Source: Lachnospiraceae bacterium (GTDB taxonomy: Bacteria; Bacillota; Clostridia; Lachnospirales; Lachnospiraceae). From it: DNA of 64,000 nucleotides. Positions within the stretch are counted from its first letter, which is position 1. Each line of letters opens with the position of its first letter. The position numbers were made by a program, and so were the translations under genes. Of the stretch, positions 52,875-61,069 are shown one piece after another. Where the stretch lies: the NCBI GenBank assembly GCA_017503735.1, contig JAFVSN010000006.1, positions 154,255 to 218,254 on the forward strand. Reading direction: 5' to 3'. The notes below the pieces were generated by a model. The model was not told where the DNA came from and did no database searches. It saw only the letters and a program-made list of their open reading frames with translations.

Positions 52875-54095
52875 TTATTCCTTACGATACATCTCTATAT
52901 TCCGTTTGATTTCCTCCAACATCGTATCAAACTCAAGCTTTCCTTCCCGGTAAGCCATAAGTTCCTCCCCTACTACATCATATGGGTACGTAGAATACAC
53001 CTCTCCTTCCGAAATCAGCCGGTAGAGATCCTCCCGTAACACGTTATTCGAGAAATCCTCTCCCTGAGACATATATCGGAACGCGTTGGTGGTATCCTTC
53101 TGTAGCTTTTCACACAACTGTGAAACATATTGAAGTGTCAGCTCCAGTTTTGCGGACTTCGGATTGATTACGATAAAATCTACCTTCGCTTTCATCGGAC
53201 AGACTACTCCCCTCTCCAAATCCGGCAGTTTCATTGCCCGGAACCCGTCAACACGGAAGAAGTCTAAACTCGAGGACAATGTCATATTATCGCTACGTTC
53301 CAGCTCAAACACTATATTTTTCAAAGACTCGTCCGACATTTGATTCGGGCGTTCCTCGCTGCTGAGTAACCACCATTTCCCTTCATTAAACGGTACATCA
53401 TAGGCACGAATCTTCTCCATATAACTCCGAAGCAATTCTTTATCCTGTTCGCCCATGTTTTCATACCCGTAAACCTGTTCAAACTTATTCAAAATATCTT
53501 CGGTCATTAGACCGTAAGGGGTAAAAAACGTGTGCACTCCGTTTTTCGGAAGTGCGTCTACCTGTTCCATAAACTCCAGATAGGTCATGTCGGTAAAATC
53601 CAGGCCGTATTCCTCACATAGGTCTTCCCTACAGAGAACAAACGGAACATTCACACCACAGGGAATCATCCAGAACTCACCGTTTTCTGCCGTTGCCGCC
53701 TCCTTGATATAGTCGTGATACCGCTCCAAAAGTCCGGCAACCTCCGGAATGTCATTTAATGCATAATAAGCTCCCGTGCGCATAATATCCTTTGCCAACG
53801 AGCTGTCCGTGGACAGCACCATAAAATCATAATCGGAATCCCCCGCCAGAAGCTTCGTCACCATAAAGTCCCAACTGTCCGGCTGTACAATCTCTACCTT
53901 CACATCACAGGAACTAAGCTGATACGGAGTATACACCTCCGAATAGGTGTAACCCAAAAGGGTATCTTCCGGCACATGCACAGACTCCGCACGATCCTTT
54001 TCCTTCTTTCCCCCACATCCTGCAAGAAACACAACAAGCATACTGAGTGCCAAAACAATTACGTGCTTTCTTTGCGTAGCTTTTTTCTCTTTCAT
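52875..54095 (-). CDS. Extracellular solute-binding lipoprotein
   Basis: The 406-residue product starts at the ATG at 54095 behind AAGGGAG. It has a lipoprotein signal with lipobox F-L-A-G-C near residue 27. The body is a family 1 solute-binding protein with DYDFMVLSTDSS, Y-Y-A-L-N-D-I-P-E-V and AATAENGEFWMIPCGVNVPF. These segments match the C-terminal half of the fusion lipoprotein at 24202-26163. It is the first gene of the importer operon. Confidence 0.85.
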   Translation of the reverse strand: MKEKKATQRKHVIVLALSMLVVFLAGCGGKKEKDRAESVHVPEDTLLGYTYSEVYTPYQLSSCDVKVEIVQPDSWDFMVTKLLAGDSDYDFMVLSTDSSLAKDIMRTGAYYALNDIPEVAGLLERYHDYIKEAATAENGEFWMIPCGVNVPFVLCREDLCEEYGLDFTDMTYLEFMEQVDALPKNGVHTFFTPYGLMTEDILNKFEQVYGYENMGEQDKELLRSYMEKIRAYDVPFNEGKWWLLSSEERPNQMSDESLKNIVFELERSDNMTLSSSLDFFRVDGFRAMKLPDLERGVVCPMKAKVDFIVINPKSAKLELTLQYVSQLCEKLQKDTTNAFRYMSQGEDFSNNVLREDLYRLISEGEVYSTYPYDVVGEELMAYREGKLEFDTMLEEIKRNIEMYRKE

Positions 54096-54431
54096 ATACT
54101 GTCTCCCTTCGTTCTTTCCGGTTTCCCGGGTCGTCTTTGCTCTCAGGAACATCATAGCAAAAAAAGCAAAAGAAATTCGGCAGAAAAAACGAAAGAAAAG
54201 TGAAAAAAGTTTTATACAAAAATCGCAAAAAAATATCGTAGCCGCAAAATTTCTTTCGTAGCTACGATAGCTGTTATTTCATTCTATTTTCATTGTATCA
54301 TGCATTCCACCAATTATTTTTCTAAAAACTCCTTGGGATAATAACACAACACGGGTTTTAAAAATCTTTTCAAGTCCCCAATTCCCTATCAGTTCCATTT
54401 TCTGCTTATCTACATATTCTTTTTTAGTTAA
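54096..54431. other. 336-base intergenic region
   Basis: From right to left it holds an AT-rich stretch after the ABC-2 permease, a terminator (54235-54268), an A-rich tract, and an extended -10 promoter TGCTATGAT (54151-54159 on the minus strand) for the solute-binding protein operon. I see no gene in it. Confidence 0.6.
54235..54268 (-). terminator. Terminator after the agr-linked ABC operon
   Basis: ATCGTAGC and GCTACGAT form an eight-base stem (54235-54242, 54261-54268) followed by ATTTTTTT on the minus strand. Confidence 0.75.
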
Positions 54432-56426
54432 TCAAAAAAGGAACAATAACGGCATCACAAAAATCCCAACTGAAACAAGTGCCGTGAGACTATTACTCTT
54501 CATCACCTTTGACAGACCCATAATCGCAAAACTTTCCAACGCAAGAAGCAAATACAATATCCCGTAAAACAGTATCAGATACCATTTTATGGATATCCCG
54601 ACTCCTGACAAATGTTTCATTGAGCATGCAGGAAATTCCAGTCCGCTTGTCCCGTATGCCGACAAAACGTTATAGATAAACGGAAGAAAAATCAGACTCC
54701 ATATTACCAACGAAATTAACAAACCGATGAATGCCTTTACGAAGAAAGTATCTTTTCTTCCTCTTACACTGCTCTTGACCAATGCTATCATTCCGCTTTG
54801 GTATTCGTTTGAATAAATTCCCGTTACACATAAAATCAGAATGAGATTTGCTACCACAGTCAGAGACACCACCTTCCCCGATGCCATCTTGTCATTGGTT
54901 AAAAGTCGGTATCCCGTATCGTACAAAAAAGCACCTTGCTGCTCTTTCAGATATGCTGCCTGTTCCTCAACTCTGCAAAACGCAACATAACTTTCCGGCC
55001 GATACAACTTCCCTGTCAGAAAAGATTCATCATAGCGTTCCCTTTCCTGCCGTAGCCAAGTTTCCTGTTCATCAGAATACATTCCCTCCAGTTCCGTCAT
55101 ATAGTTCTTATAATAGATGTCATCCTGCGACTCAAAGTATTCTCCCATTGATTTATAAGTAACACATTGAAAAATCGCTACCGCAAGTAATATCCACAAC
55201 ACCTTCCCGGCAAACAACGTCTTATAACCCTCGTGAGGAAGCAGATATACCGATTTTTCCGGCCTTCTCTTCCATAATACAAACCTGTATTTTTTCTGCT
55301 CGACCATGCTTCTTTGTTTTCCGTATTGTATCGCACAGAATACAAACAAGCACGCGATTCCCACTAACAAAAACGCTCCATACACCGGCAGATACCATAC
55401 GGGGTGTCCCAAGAAATTAAAATTGAAATAGGTTCCCAACGTCCGGTCTATCCCTAAAAATGCCATCAGATTTATCTGTTTAAAAAACACCAGATGACCG
55501 TTGGCAGGAATCCCATAGAACATCACAAACTCAATTCCCAGTCCCAACGCAGTCACAATATACAACCATACATAGGACCGGAACACACAAGCAAGTCCGT
55601 ACACTAAAAGCATCACAAGAAACAGAGCTATTATTTTCAATAATAAAAACAGAACAATAAAACTTCCTACCGATATTTTCAAAGTACAAGTGCGAAATGT
55701 ATAAACCGATTGAATCGCGCTCCCTGATTCACCCCAACCATATACGGTGCCTGTTACCAAAAGTCCTGTCCCCCACAAGAAAAAAACCACACCCACCGCA
55801 GACATAAAGCATACACCCAACTTTACCGCACCATGCATAGTACGTCCGTTTTTCGTAGTAAACGTAAGTGACAACTGACCTGTTTCCTTTTCCTTTACAA
55901 CAAGAATAAATACCACATAAATCAAAAGCACCAGTGCAATTACATCCGTCCCCATAAATCCGGCCCACACTTCAATCCCTTGGAAAGGTCCGATCTCCGG
56001 TTCTACTCCGAATATATCCCGGTATGCCTCTGCCGTTTCCCTGTTACTCCGAAACGTATAACTGTCTGTTTTTGAAAAAATCGAAACTTTTCCGATGCTT
56101 TCTGCGCTTTTTGCTATTTCCTCCAAAAAAGAATCATAGCCGGTTGCCGCCTGTACCTCTGACAGTACCGTCTTCGTCAATGCATCTTCCTTAAAATTCC
56201 CAGCATATTTCTCCAATCTATCCCGAAGCACATCCTCAACATCTTCTCTGTCATAACTCTGCAACTCCTCATACAATGCGCGATACTCCTGCGGCTCATA
56301 TAACTTCCCTTTTTGGCTCTCCGCATAAAACATCGCCACAACGTTCAAGATTCCCAGCAAAATAAGCAAACCGAGAATTGTCTTTTTGCCCCATACTTTA
56401 TAAAATTCATTCAAAAATATATTCAT
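54432..56426 (-). CDS. ABC-2 type permease of the agr-linked operon
   Basis: The 664-residue product has two similar halves, each with a membrane helix, an outer helical segment and a bundle of helices (L-I-L-L-G-I-L-N-V near the start; V-L-W-I-L-L-A-V-A near 395). The outer segments have E-E-L-Q-S-Y-D and Q-E-T-W-L-R-Q-E-R coiled-coil text. The start overlaps the ATPase gene by 20 bases. It is the last gene before the terminator. It probably exports or senses a peptide or lipid; the substrate is unknown. Confidence 0.8.
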   Translation of the reverse strand: MNIFLNEFYKVWGKKTILGLLILLGILNVVAMFYAESQKGKLYEPQEYRALYEELQSYDREDVEDVLRDRLEKYAGNFKEDALTKTVLSEVQAATGYDSFLEEIAKSAESIGKVSIFSKTDSYTFRSNRETAEAYRDIFGVEPEIGPFQGIEVWAGFMGTDVIALVLLIYVVFILVVKEKETGQLSLTFTTKNGRTMHGAVKLGVCFMSAVGVVFFLWGTGLLVTGTVYGWGESGSAIQSVYTFRTCTLKISVGSFIVLFLLLKIIALFLVMLLVYGLACVFRSYVWLYIVTALGLGIEFVMFYGIPANGHLVFFKQINLMAFLGIDRTLGTYFNFNFLGHPVWYLPVYGAFLLVGIACLFVFCAIQYGKQRSMVEQKKYRFVLWKRRPEKSVYLLPHEGYKTLFAGKVLWILLAVAIFQCVTYKSMGEYFESQDDIYYKNYMTELEGMYSDEQETWLRQERERYDESFLTGKLYRPESYVAFCRVEEQAAYLKEQQGAFLYDTGYRLLTNDKMASGKVVSLTVVANLILILCVTGIYSNEYQSGMIALVKSSVRGRKDTFFVKAFIGLLISLVIWSLIFLPFIYNVLSAYGTSGLEFPACSMKHLSGVGISIKWYLILFYGILYLLLALESFAIMGLSKVMKSNSLTALVSVGIFVMPLLFLF

Positions 56427-57270
56427 AAAAATCCTCTAATCCTGGCTTCCGGACCTTACATTCAGCATACTCCGGCATAACATCCGCCAACACTCTGATA
56501 TAAATATGATTTTCATCTTTTGAAATATTGACCACCTTGTATGCGCTTATAATCTCCTGCACATGTGCTTCATCTGTAACAATTTGAAATACCTTTCCTT
56601 CAATTTTCTCGCACAATTCCCACGGAGTCCCGCTCTCCGGCACTGTTCCCTCCGACATAAGCAATATTTCTTTTGCAATAAACTCGATATCCGACACCAC
56701 ATGGGTTGCCACAAGAATAATACGATTAAAAGCTACCCTGGAAATCAAATTGCGGAACCGGATTCTCTCCTTCGGATCCAGCCCTGCCGTAGGCTCATCT
56801 AAAATAATTACTTCCGGATTTCCAAGTAATGCCTGTGCCAGCAAAGCTCGCTGTTTCATTCCTCCGGAAAACCCGCTTAGTCGTCTTGTCTTCACATCCG
56901 ACAGATTCACCAACTCCAACAGCTCCGGTATTTGCTTTTTCGCCTCTTCTTTTTTCAATCCTTTTAACGCCGCCATATACCACAAAAAACGTTCTAATGT
57001 AAAATTCGGATACACTCTTTGTTGTTGAGGCATAAAACCCAATTTCTCACGATACGCCTTCCCCAAGTTTCGTATAGATTCCCCGTTGTATAGAATCTCC
57101 CCTTCATCCGGTCTCAAGTTATCGGTAATCAGGTGAATCATTGTGGACTTTCCGGCACCGTTAGGCCCCAGTAATCCATAGATTCCAGGAGAAAATGTAT
57201 AGCACAAATCCTTTAGCACCTTATGCTTTCCGTAAGACTTCGAAACATTCCTTAATACTAACTCTGCCAT
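56407..57270 (-). CDS. ABC transporter ATP-binding protein of the agr-linked operon
   Basis: The 287-residue product has LLGPNGAGKST, SGFSGGMKQR, VIILDEPTAGLD and A-T-H-V-V-S-D. A C-terminal domain of about 70 residues after the core is typical of ATPases that serve ABC-2 permeases in antibiotic resistance. It overlaps the permease at one end and the propeller lipoprotein gene at the other by 13 bases, which shows tight coupling. Confidence 0.9.
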   Translation of the reverse strand: MAELVLRNVSKSYGKHKVLKDLCYTFSPGIYGLLGPNGAGKSTMIHLITDNLRPDEGEILYNGESIRNLGKAYREKLGFMPQQQRVYPNFTLERFLWYMAALKGLKKEEAKKQIPELLELVNLSDVKTRRLSGFSGGMKQRALLAQALLGNPEVIILDEPTAGLDPKERIRFRNLISRVAFNRIILVATHVVSDIEFIAKEILLMSEGTVPESGTPWELCEKIEGKVFQIVTDEAHVQEIISAYKVVNISKDENHIYIRVLADVMPEYAECKVRKPGLEDFYEYIFE

Positions 57271-58430
57271 TCTATCTTCTTCACCTCATCCAGCTTTCCT
57301 TTTATAAATTTGTCATAAGGCAAATAATACTCATCTCCATTTTGTGCCATAAAGTAAACCGTTTCTTCCGTGATTGCCAGAATACCGATTTCTTTCAATT
57401 CTGATTCATCATAGGTTCCTATGTCCTCTACCTCTCCTGCCTCTACCTGATATGCTTTCAGCACCCCGTCTGTCAAAAAATATATCTTGTTTCCATAAGG
57501 CATTACCGCTTTCCCGTAAAATATCTCTTGGGAAACCTCCTTCTGTGCTCCGTCGGCACAATTAATTATCGTTGCCCGGTCACTTTCCTTCACACAAATG
57601 ATACCGTCATTCATTGTGGTAACATAATAGCTTCCTCCACCGTTCCAAATACAATTCTGCTTCTTTGTCTTTATGTCATACTCCCAAATCTCCTGACATG
57701 TATTCTCTACCATTTTTTGATTAAACTCTTCCGAAAATATCACTTCATAATCCAAAAAATCCATGTATTCCTTCAGGTAGGAATATACATAATACACCTT
57801 GTCGTTATACACCATCACATTCGGTATATATGCCTGGTATCCGTCAAAAACAGTGATCTGCTCTGTCTTCTCCTGTTTTAGATCCACCAGATATATTCCT
57901 GCCCGGCACTGTTCTAAAGTATTTCCCTCTACATCCTCCGTGTTTCTATATGTGTATACAAAATATCCCTCACCGTAATCGGCAGTAGCAGAATTCTGAG
58001 CATCGGAAAACTTTGCAATCTCCTTTCGGTTTGTTCCGTCTACCTCTGCTCGGTACAAATACTTTTGAAAAAGTCCCTCCGGTTTGTCCCATGTAAACTC
58101 CTCCTGTATTACACAATATAGCTGCCCGCCTACAATAGCTGGCATATCTGGATACGCTCCAAGGTATGCATTGCATTCCGGATTAGGATTTGTACTTGAT
58201 GCTCCCAAATGCTCACAATTCGGCTTTGCACATAATGCAACATCCTGTTCTGACTGTACATCATAAAAACGAAGAACTTGACCATTTGTATTAATCACAC
58301 CTTCCCTCATATAGGTATATGACAACCCTACTGCCGCTTCCCAGGAATCCATCGGTTCTTCCTTTTTACAAGAACAAAACAACACTAATACCATCAACAA
58401 TAGAACGATCTTCTTCCATTTCATTTTCAA
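57258..58430 (-). CDS. Propeller-type lipoprotein of the agr-linked operon
   Basis: The 390-residue product has a lipoprotein signal with lipobox L-F-C-S-C near residue 20 and beta repeats such as Q-L-Y-C-V-I, G-Y-F-V-Y-T-Y, D-K-V-Y-Y-V-Y, N-K-I-Y-F-L-T-D-G. An unusual A-L-C-A-K-P-N-C-E-H segment with two cysteines lies near residue 70; this is a mark of a DUF5050-like clostridial family. It overlaps the ATPase gene, so it probably works with the ABC-2 transporter. Confidence 0.78.
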   Translation of the reverse strand: MKMKWKKIVLLLMVLVLFCSCKKEEPMDSWEAAVGLSYTYMREGVINTNGQVLRFYDVQSEQDVALCAKPNCEHLGASSTNPNPECNAYLGAYPDMPAIVGGQLYCVIQEEFTWDKPEGLFQKYLYRAEVDGTNRKEIAKFSDAQNSATADYGEGYFVYTYRNTEDVEGNTLEQCRAGIYLVDLKQEKTEQITVFDGYQAYIPNVMVYNDKVYYVYSYLKEYMDFLDYEVIFSEEFNQKMVENTCQEIWEYDIKTKKQNCIWNGGGSYYVTTMNDGIICVKESDRATIINCADGAQKEVSQEIFYGKAVMPYGNKIYFLTDGVLKAYQVEAGEVEDIGTYDESELKEIGILAITEETVYFMAQNGDEYYLPYDKFIKGKLDEVKKIEWQS

Positions 58431-58447
58431 ATCTCATCCCTCCCATA

Positions 58448-59698
58448 TTACTCAAACAAACTTTCCGCTTCCGTTTTCCACTGCAGAAACAGCTCCTCGA
58501 AATTATCCGCAAACATGATATCTTCGTATTTTTCCTCCAGTTCCAACATCTGCGCACTCACTTCCGGCTTCTTTTGCCCCGCAATTCCCGATAATTCCAC
58601 TTTACTTTCATAATACGCTTTCTTCTCCTCCAAAGAGTCGTGCAGACTCATTTCATCGTTCCCCTTCAGAAGGTTCACTCCTACTCCCCAAGAAAGCTTA
58701 TTTAACCTCCCATTTAACACCTCTCCCTGCTTGTTTACGGCATACCCGTCCTTTTCTTCATGCTCCGGTCCAAACACAAGAATATTTCCATACTCCTCAT
58801 CCAAATAAAGAAGTTGCAACAGTTCCCACGCCGTTTCCTTCCGGTCCGAATCTGCCGCAATAGCTACCGAACCCGCAAAATGTAAAAGGGTATATGCTTT
58901 GGACGCCTCATAAACCACTGTATCCATATTGTAAAAATCTCCCGGTGTATTTGTCATGCAAACAGTCCATTCATCTTCTCTGTTTGTGGTCAGTTTACCC
59001 TCCCTGTACCATTGATTCAGTGTTCTGAGCCACTCTTCACACTCCTCTATTTCCATCGGATTATAATACGTTCCATCATGCTCCCACAAAAGCCCTTCCT
59101 GATAATCCCAACCACAGTATCCAAGGAACTCAAGCCCGCTCTGATAGTCATATAAAAACTTCCCCTCCTCGGACATCAGACTGTCCAACTCCTCCAAGGA
59201 CATTAAAGAAGTCTCCGACAGCGCTCCCACACAGTCTGTCTTAATCAGAACGGTAGGAGTCATTTCCGAAATCGCAGCACTCGGAACCGAGTAAATTCCT
59301 CCGTTATAGGTCACACTTTTCCATAAAATTTCCGGAACAGTAGCATATATCTCACTTTCCTGTAACCATTCATCCAATTGATAAAACCTTCCCTGTGCAA
59401 TCGCCGGCAACACCTCATAGGTGGTGCCATCCTCCGCAAAACCGGCAAAGGCTATGTCATATTCCGCGGTTTCCAACTCCTTGTTATAATTGAAAAAATC
59501 CAACACTACCGGCTCCAAACGAAACGCCTTCCCATCCTCTTGTAACATTACATTAATCTTCTCTATGGTTCCATTTTTAATCTGCACCATGTCCGGCACT
59601 GCCCATCTTATTATTTCCACATCCGAAGAGTCCTTCTTTTCACAACCGCATATCAGAAACATGAGCAATATCACAAAAATATAGCTTTTTTTCCCCAT
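58448..59698 (-). CDS. Solute-binding-type lipoprotein of the agr-linked operon
   Basis: The 416-residue product has a lipoprotein signal with lipobox L-I-C-G-C near residue 18. The body has solute-binding features: I-R-W-A-V-P-D, E-Y-D-I-A-F-A-G-F, G-R-F-Y-Q-L-D-E-W-L and G-G-I-Y-S-V-P-S-A. It has no MalFG-like permease beside it and is instead linked to an ABC-2 exporter, which is unusual. It lies 17 bases before the propeller lipoprotein gene. Confidence 0.78.
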   Translation of the reverse strand: MGKKSYIFVILLMFLICGCEKKDSSDVEIIRWAVPDMVQIKNGTIEKINVMLQEDGKAFRLEPVVLDFFNYNKELETAEYDIAFAGFAEDGTTYEVLPAIAQGRFYQLDEWLQESEIYATVPEILWKSVTYNGGIYSVPSAAISEMTPTVLIKTDCVGALSETSLMSLEELDSLMSEEGKFLYDYQSGLEFLGYCGWDYQEGLLWEHDGTYYNPMEIEECEEWLRTLNQWYREGKLTTNREDEWTVCMTNTPGDFYNMDTVVYEASKAYTLLHFAGSVAIAADSDRKETAWELLQLLYLDEEYGNILVFGPEHEEKDGYAVNKQGEVLNGRLNKLSWGVGVNLLKGNDEMSLHDSLEEKKAYYESKVELSGIAGQKKPEVSAQMLELEEKYEDIMFADNFEELFLQWKTEAESLFE

Positions 59699-59718
59699 AC
59701 AGACCTCCTAATTATTCC

Positions 59719-59758
59719 TCTGGCCTGCAACACTTATATGAACATGCCACAGGCCAGA
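59719..59758 (-). promoter_or_regulatory. Intercistronic stem-loop after the secreted protein gene
   Basis: TCTGGCCTG and CAGGCCAGA form a nine-base stem (59719-59727, 59750-59758). No T-tract follows; the ribosome site of the next lipoprotein gene comes soon after. It may set relative expression by processing or partial termination. Confidence 0.5.
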
Positions 59759-59768
59759 AAAACATCAT

Positions 59769-60170
59769 TTAATTTCCATCAAAAACATCCTTTGTACTTA
59801 CTTCCCATCTCTGTCCCTCAAAGCTAACTCTATGACTTCCGTTTACCCTTACACTCGTACAATTTGTAGGAGCAGCAAAGGATACCGACGCATAATGTTG
59901 CCCACCATTAGTTGATGAACTCGTACCTGTGACAATCGTCTCATGATTAATATAATAATATGTTCCTGTTACAGAAACCACTCCGCTAGATGATACACTG
60001 GTCAAACAATATGCTGTACCATTACTCACCTCTGATTTGGCATGATACATCACATCACCGTACATTACTGTATATTCTGGAAGAATATTGGACGCTTCAG
60101 TCACTTTTATCGGCGTACACATCACCAATGCTATCGCCAAAATACTTGCAACCATTTTCTTCGTTCTCAT
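59769..60170 (-). CDS. Small secreted Ser/Thr/Gly-rich protein downstream of agrB
   Basis: The start is the ATG at 60170, eight bases after GGAGG. The 133-residue product has a signal peptide likely cut after T-E-A (near residue 27). The mature part of about 106 residues is rich in Ser, Thr, Val, Tyr and Gly with alternating beta patterns (V-S-V-T-G-T-Y-Y-Y-I-N-H, H-Y-A-S-V-S-F-A-A-P) and two cysteines that could form a disulfide. It does not contain an AgrD motif. I do not recognise the family. The agr context suggests a secreted effector or toxin-like peptide. Confidence 0.7.
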   Translation of the reverse strand: MRTKKMVASILAIALVMCTPIKVTEASNILPEYTVMYGDVMYHAKSEVSNGTAYCLTSVSSSGVVSVTGTYYYINHETIVTGTSSSTNGGQHYASVSFAAPTNCTSVRVNGSHRVSFEGQRWEVSTKDVFDGN

Positions 60171-60230
60171 CTTTTTGTCCTCCTTTGATAATTTCATGTT
60201 AATCCTTTGTAATCTTCACGACACTACAAA

Positions 60231-60821
60231 TCATAAACTGTCTTCTTTTCCCAAGTTCGTATTCTTCCACTTTCCTAAGAGTAACATCAGTGCCAGAACG
60301 CACAAAAACAAAGTCATGCACATTCCCAGACATTTCCAGTTACAAAAAATCGCCAAAAGTGAAAGTATACTCTCCGCCAGAACGATTCCTCTTGCCCGTT
60401 TCCTATAAACCACCTTCTCCACATCATCCAAAGGTTTATTTCGGTCCTCCACCGGCACAAGAAACCATATCACGCTACCGGAAATTGCTGTCAGCCAACC
60501 AAAAATGAGACTGGAATACGTCACATATCTCATTACCCAAAGCACTGCGCTTATCATCACAATTGAGAAAAAGTAACAGCGTACCGCTGTCTTGGCATGG
60601 TAGCCTCCGGCAAAACTCCGAAGCGGTATATATGCCGTCATAAACAAAAGACTCTCTAAAAGTTTTCCGAATACCATACCGATAATCATTGTTGTTCCAA
60701 GGTTAACCAAAGCAATCATCCCCTGTTGAATTCCGTACCGATAGATTTCTTTGTCTTCTCTTGGAATTGCTTCGTTTGCAAGTAACCACTCCGTTATTCG
60801 CTCCGACAAAACCTCAAACAT
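60231..60821 (-). CDS. agrB: Accessory gene regulator protein B (AIP-processing protease)
   Basis: The 196-residue product has six hydrophobic segments and the AgrB active-site text L-R-S-F-A-G-G-Y-H-A-K-T, which holds the catalytic histidine, followed by R-C-Y-F with the likely catalytic cysteine. P-V-E-D-R-N-K-P-L is a further family motif. AgrB cuts AgrD and forms the thiolactone ring. Its start overlaps the agrD stop as TAATG. Confidence 0.95.
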   Translation of the reverse strand: MFEVLSERITEWLLANEAIPREDKEIYRYGIQQGMIALVNLGTTMIIGMVFGKLLESLLFMTAYIPLRSFAGGYHAKTAVRCYFFSIVMISAVLWVMRYVTYSSLIFGWLTAISGSVIWFLVPVEDRNKPLDDVEKVVYRKRARGIVLAESILSLLAIFCNWKCLGMCMTLFLCVLALMLLLGKWKNTNLGKEDSL

Positions 60822-60964
60822 TAAAACTTACGAAGCTTTTTCGCAGTTTCAGGTAACGGCTCTTGATGTACAAGAAAACAACATGTAGAATTCGCAACCA
60901 AAGTCGTCATCACTAATGCAAATGCTGCCAATACATGTGCATATTTCCCGCAAAACCTCTTCAT
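60821..60964 (-). CDS. agrD: AgrD autoinducing peptide precursor
   Basis: This 47-codon gene codes for MKRFCGKYAHVLAAFALVM, then T-T-L-V-A-N-S-T-C-C-F-L-V and a tail HQEPLPETAKKLRKF. The layout is that of clostridial AgrD: a basic amphipathic leader, a short core with a cysteine, and a P-rich charged tail that begins with H-Q as in Clostridium perfringens AgrD. The likely core is N-S-T-C-C-F-L-V with a thiolactone from the first Cys to Val; the second Cys makes a smaller ring possible too. GGAGGGG lies nine bases before the ATG. Confidence 0.92.
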   Translation of the reverse strand: MKRFCGKYAHVLAAFALVMTTLVANSTCCFLVHQEPLPETAKKLRKF

Positions 60965-61005
60965 GCTACAGTCCCCTCCTTTTCTTCAATCTTTTGGGCA
61001 ACTGT

Positions 61006-61014
61006 AGTTTAACA
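61006..61014 (-). promoter_or_regulatory. agrD extended -10 promoter
   Basis: On the minus strand TGT precedes TAAACT (61006-61011). There is no -35 box. The dyad CACAAA/TTTGTG lies at 61013-61031. Confidence 0.55.
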
Positions 61015-61038
61015 CAAAACGACACTTTGTGTGGGAAG

Positions 61039-61069
61039 TTGCAGTAAAATGCCTACTTTTTGCAGTCAA
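61039..61069 (-). promoter_or_regulatory. LytTR-like direct repeats upstream of agrD
   Basis: TTGCAGT occurs at 61039-61045 and 61060-61066 on the plus strand, 21 bases apart. The wider forms TGCAGTAAA and TGCAGTCAA agree in seven of nine positions with the AgrA site TACAGTTAA. The spacing of two helix turns is that of AgrA sites, and the location is about -40 to -65 from the expected start of agrD. One copy lies inside the end of agrC. Confidence 0.6.

Noticed and set aside
54235-54268. Operator dyad for the sugar importer
   Set aside because: The dyad is followed by a T-tract on the minus strand just after the ABC-2 operon, so a terminator is the simpler reading.
59769-60170. Secreted protein as a second AgrD or a lactococcin 972-like bacteriocin
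   Set aside because: It has a normal signal peptide and no AgrD core or tail; resemblance to lactococcin 972 is limited to low-complexity text.
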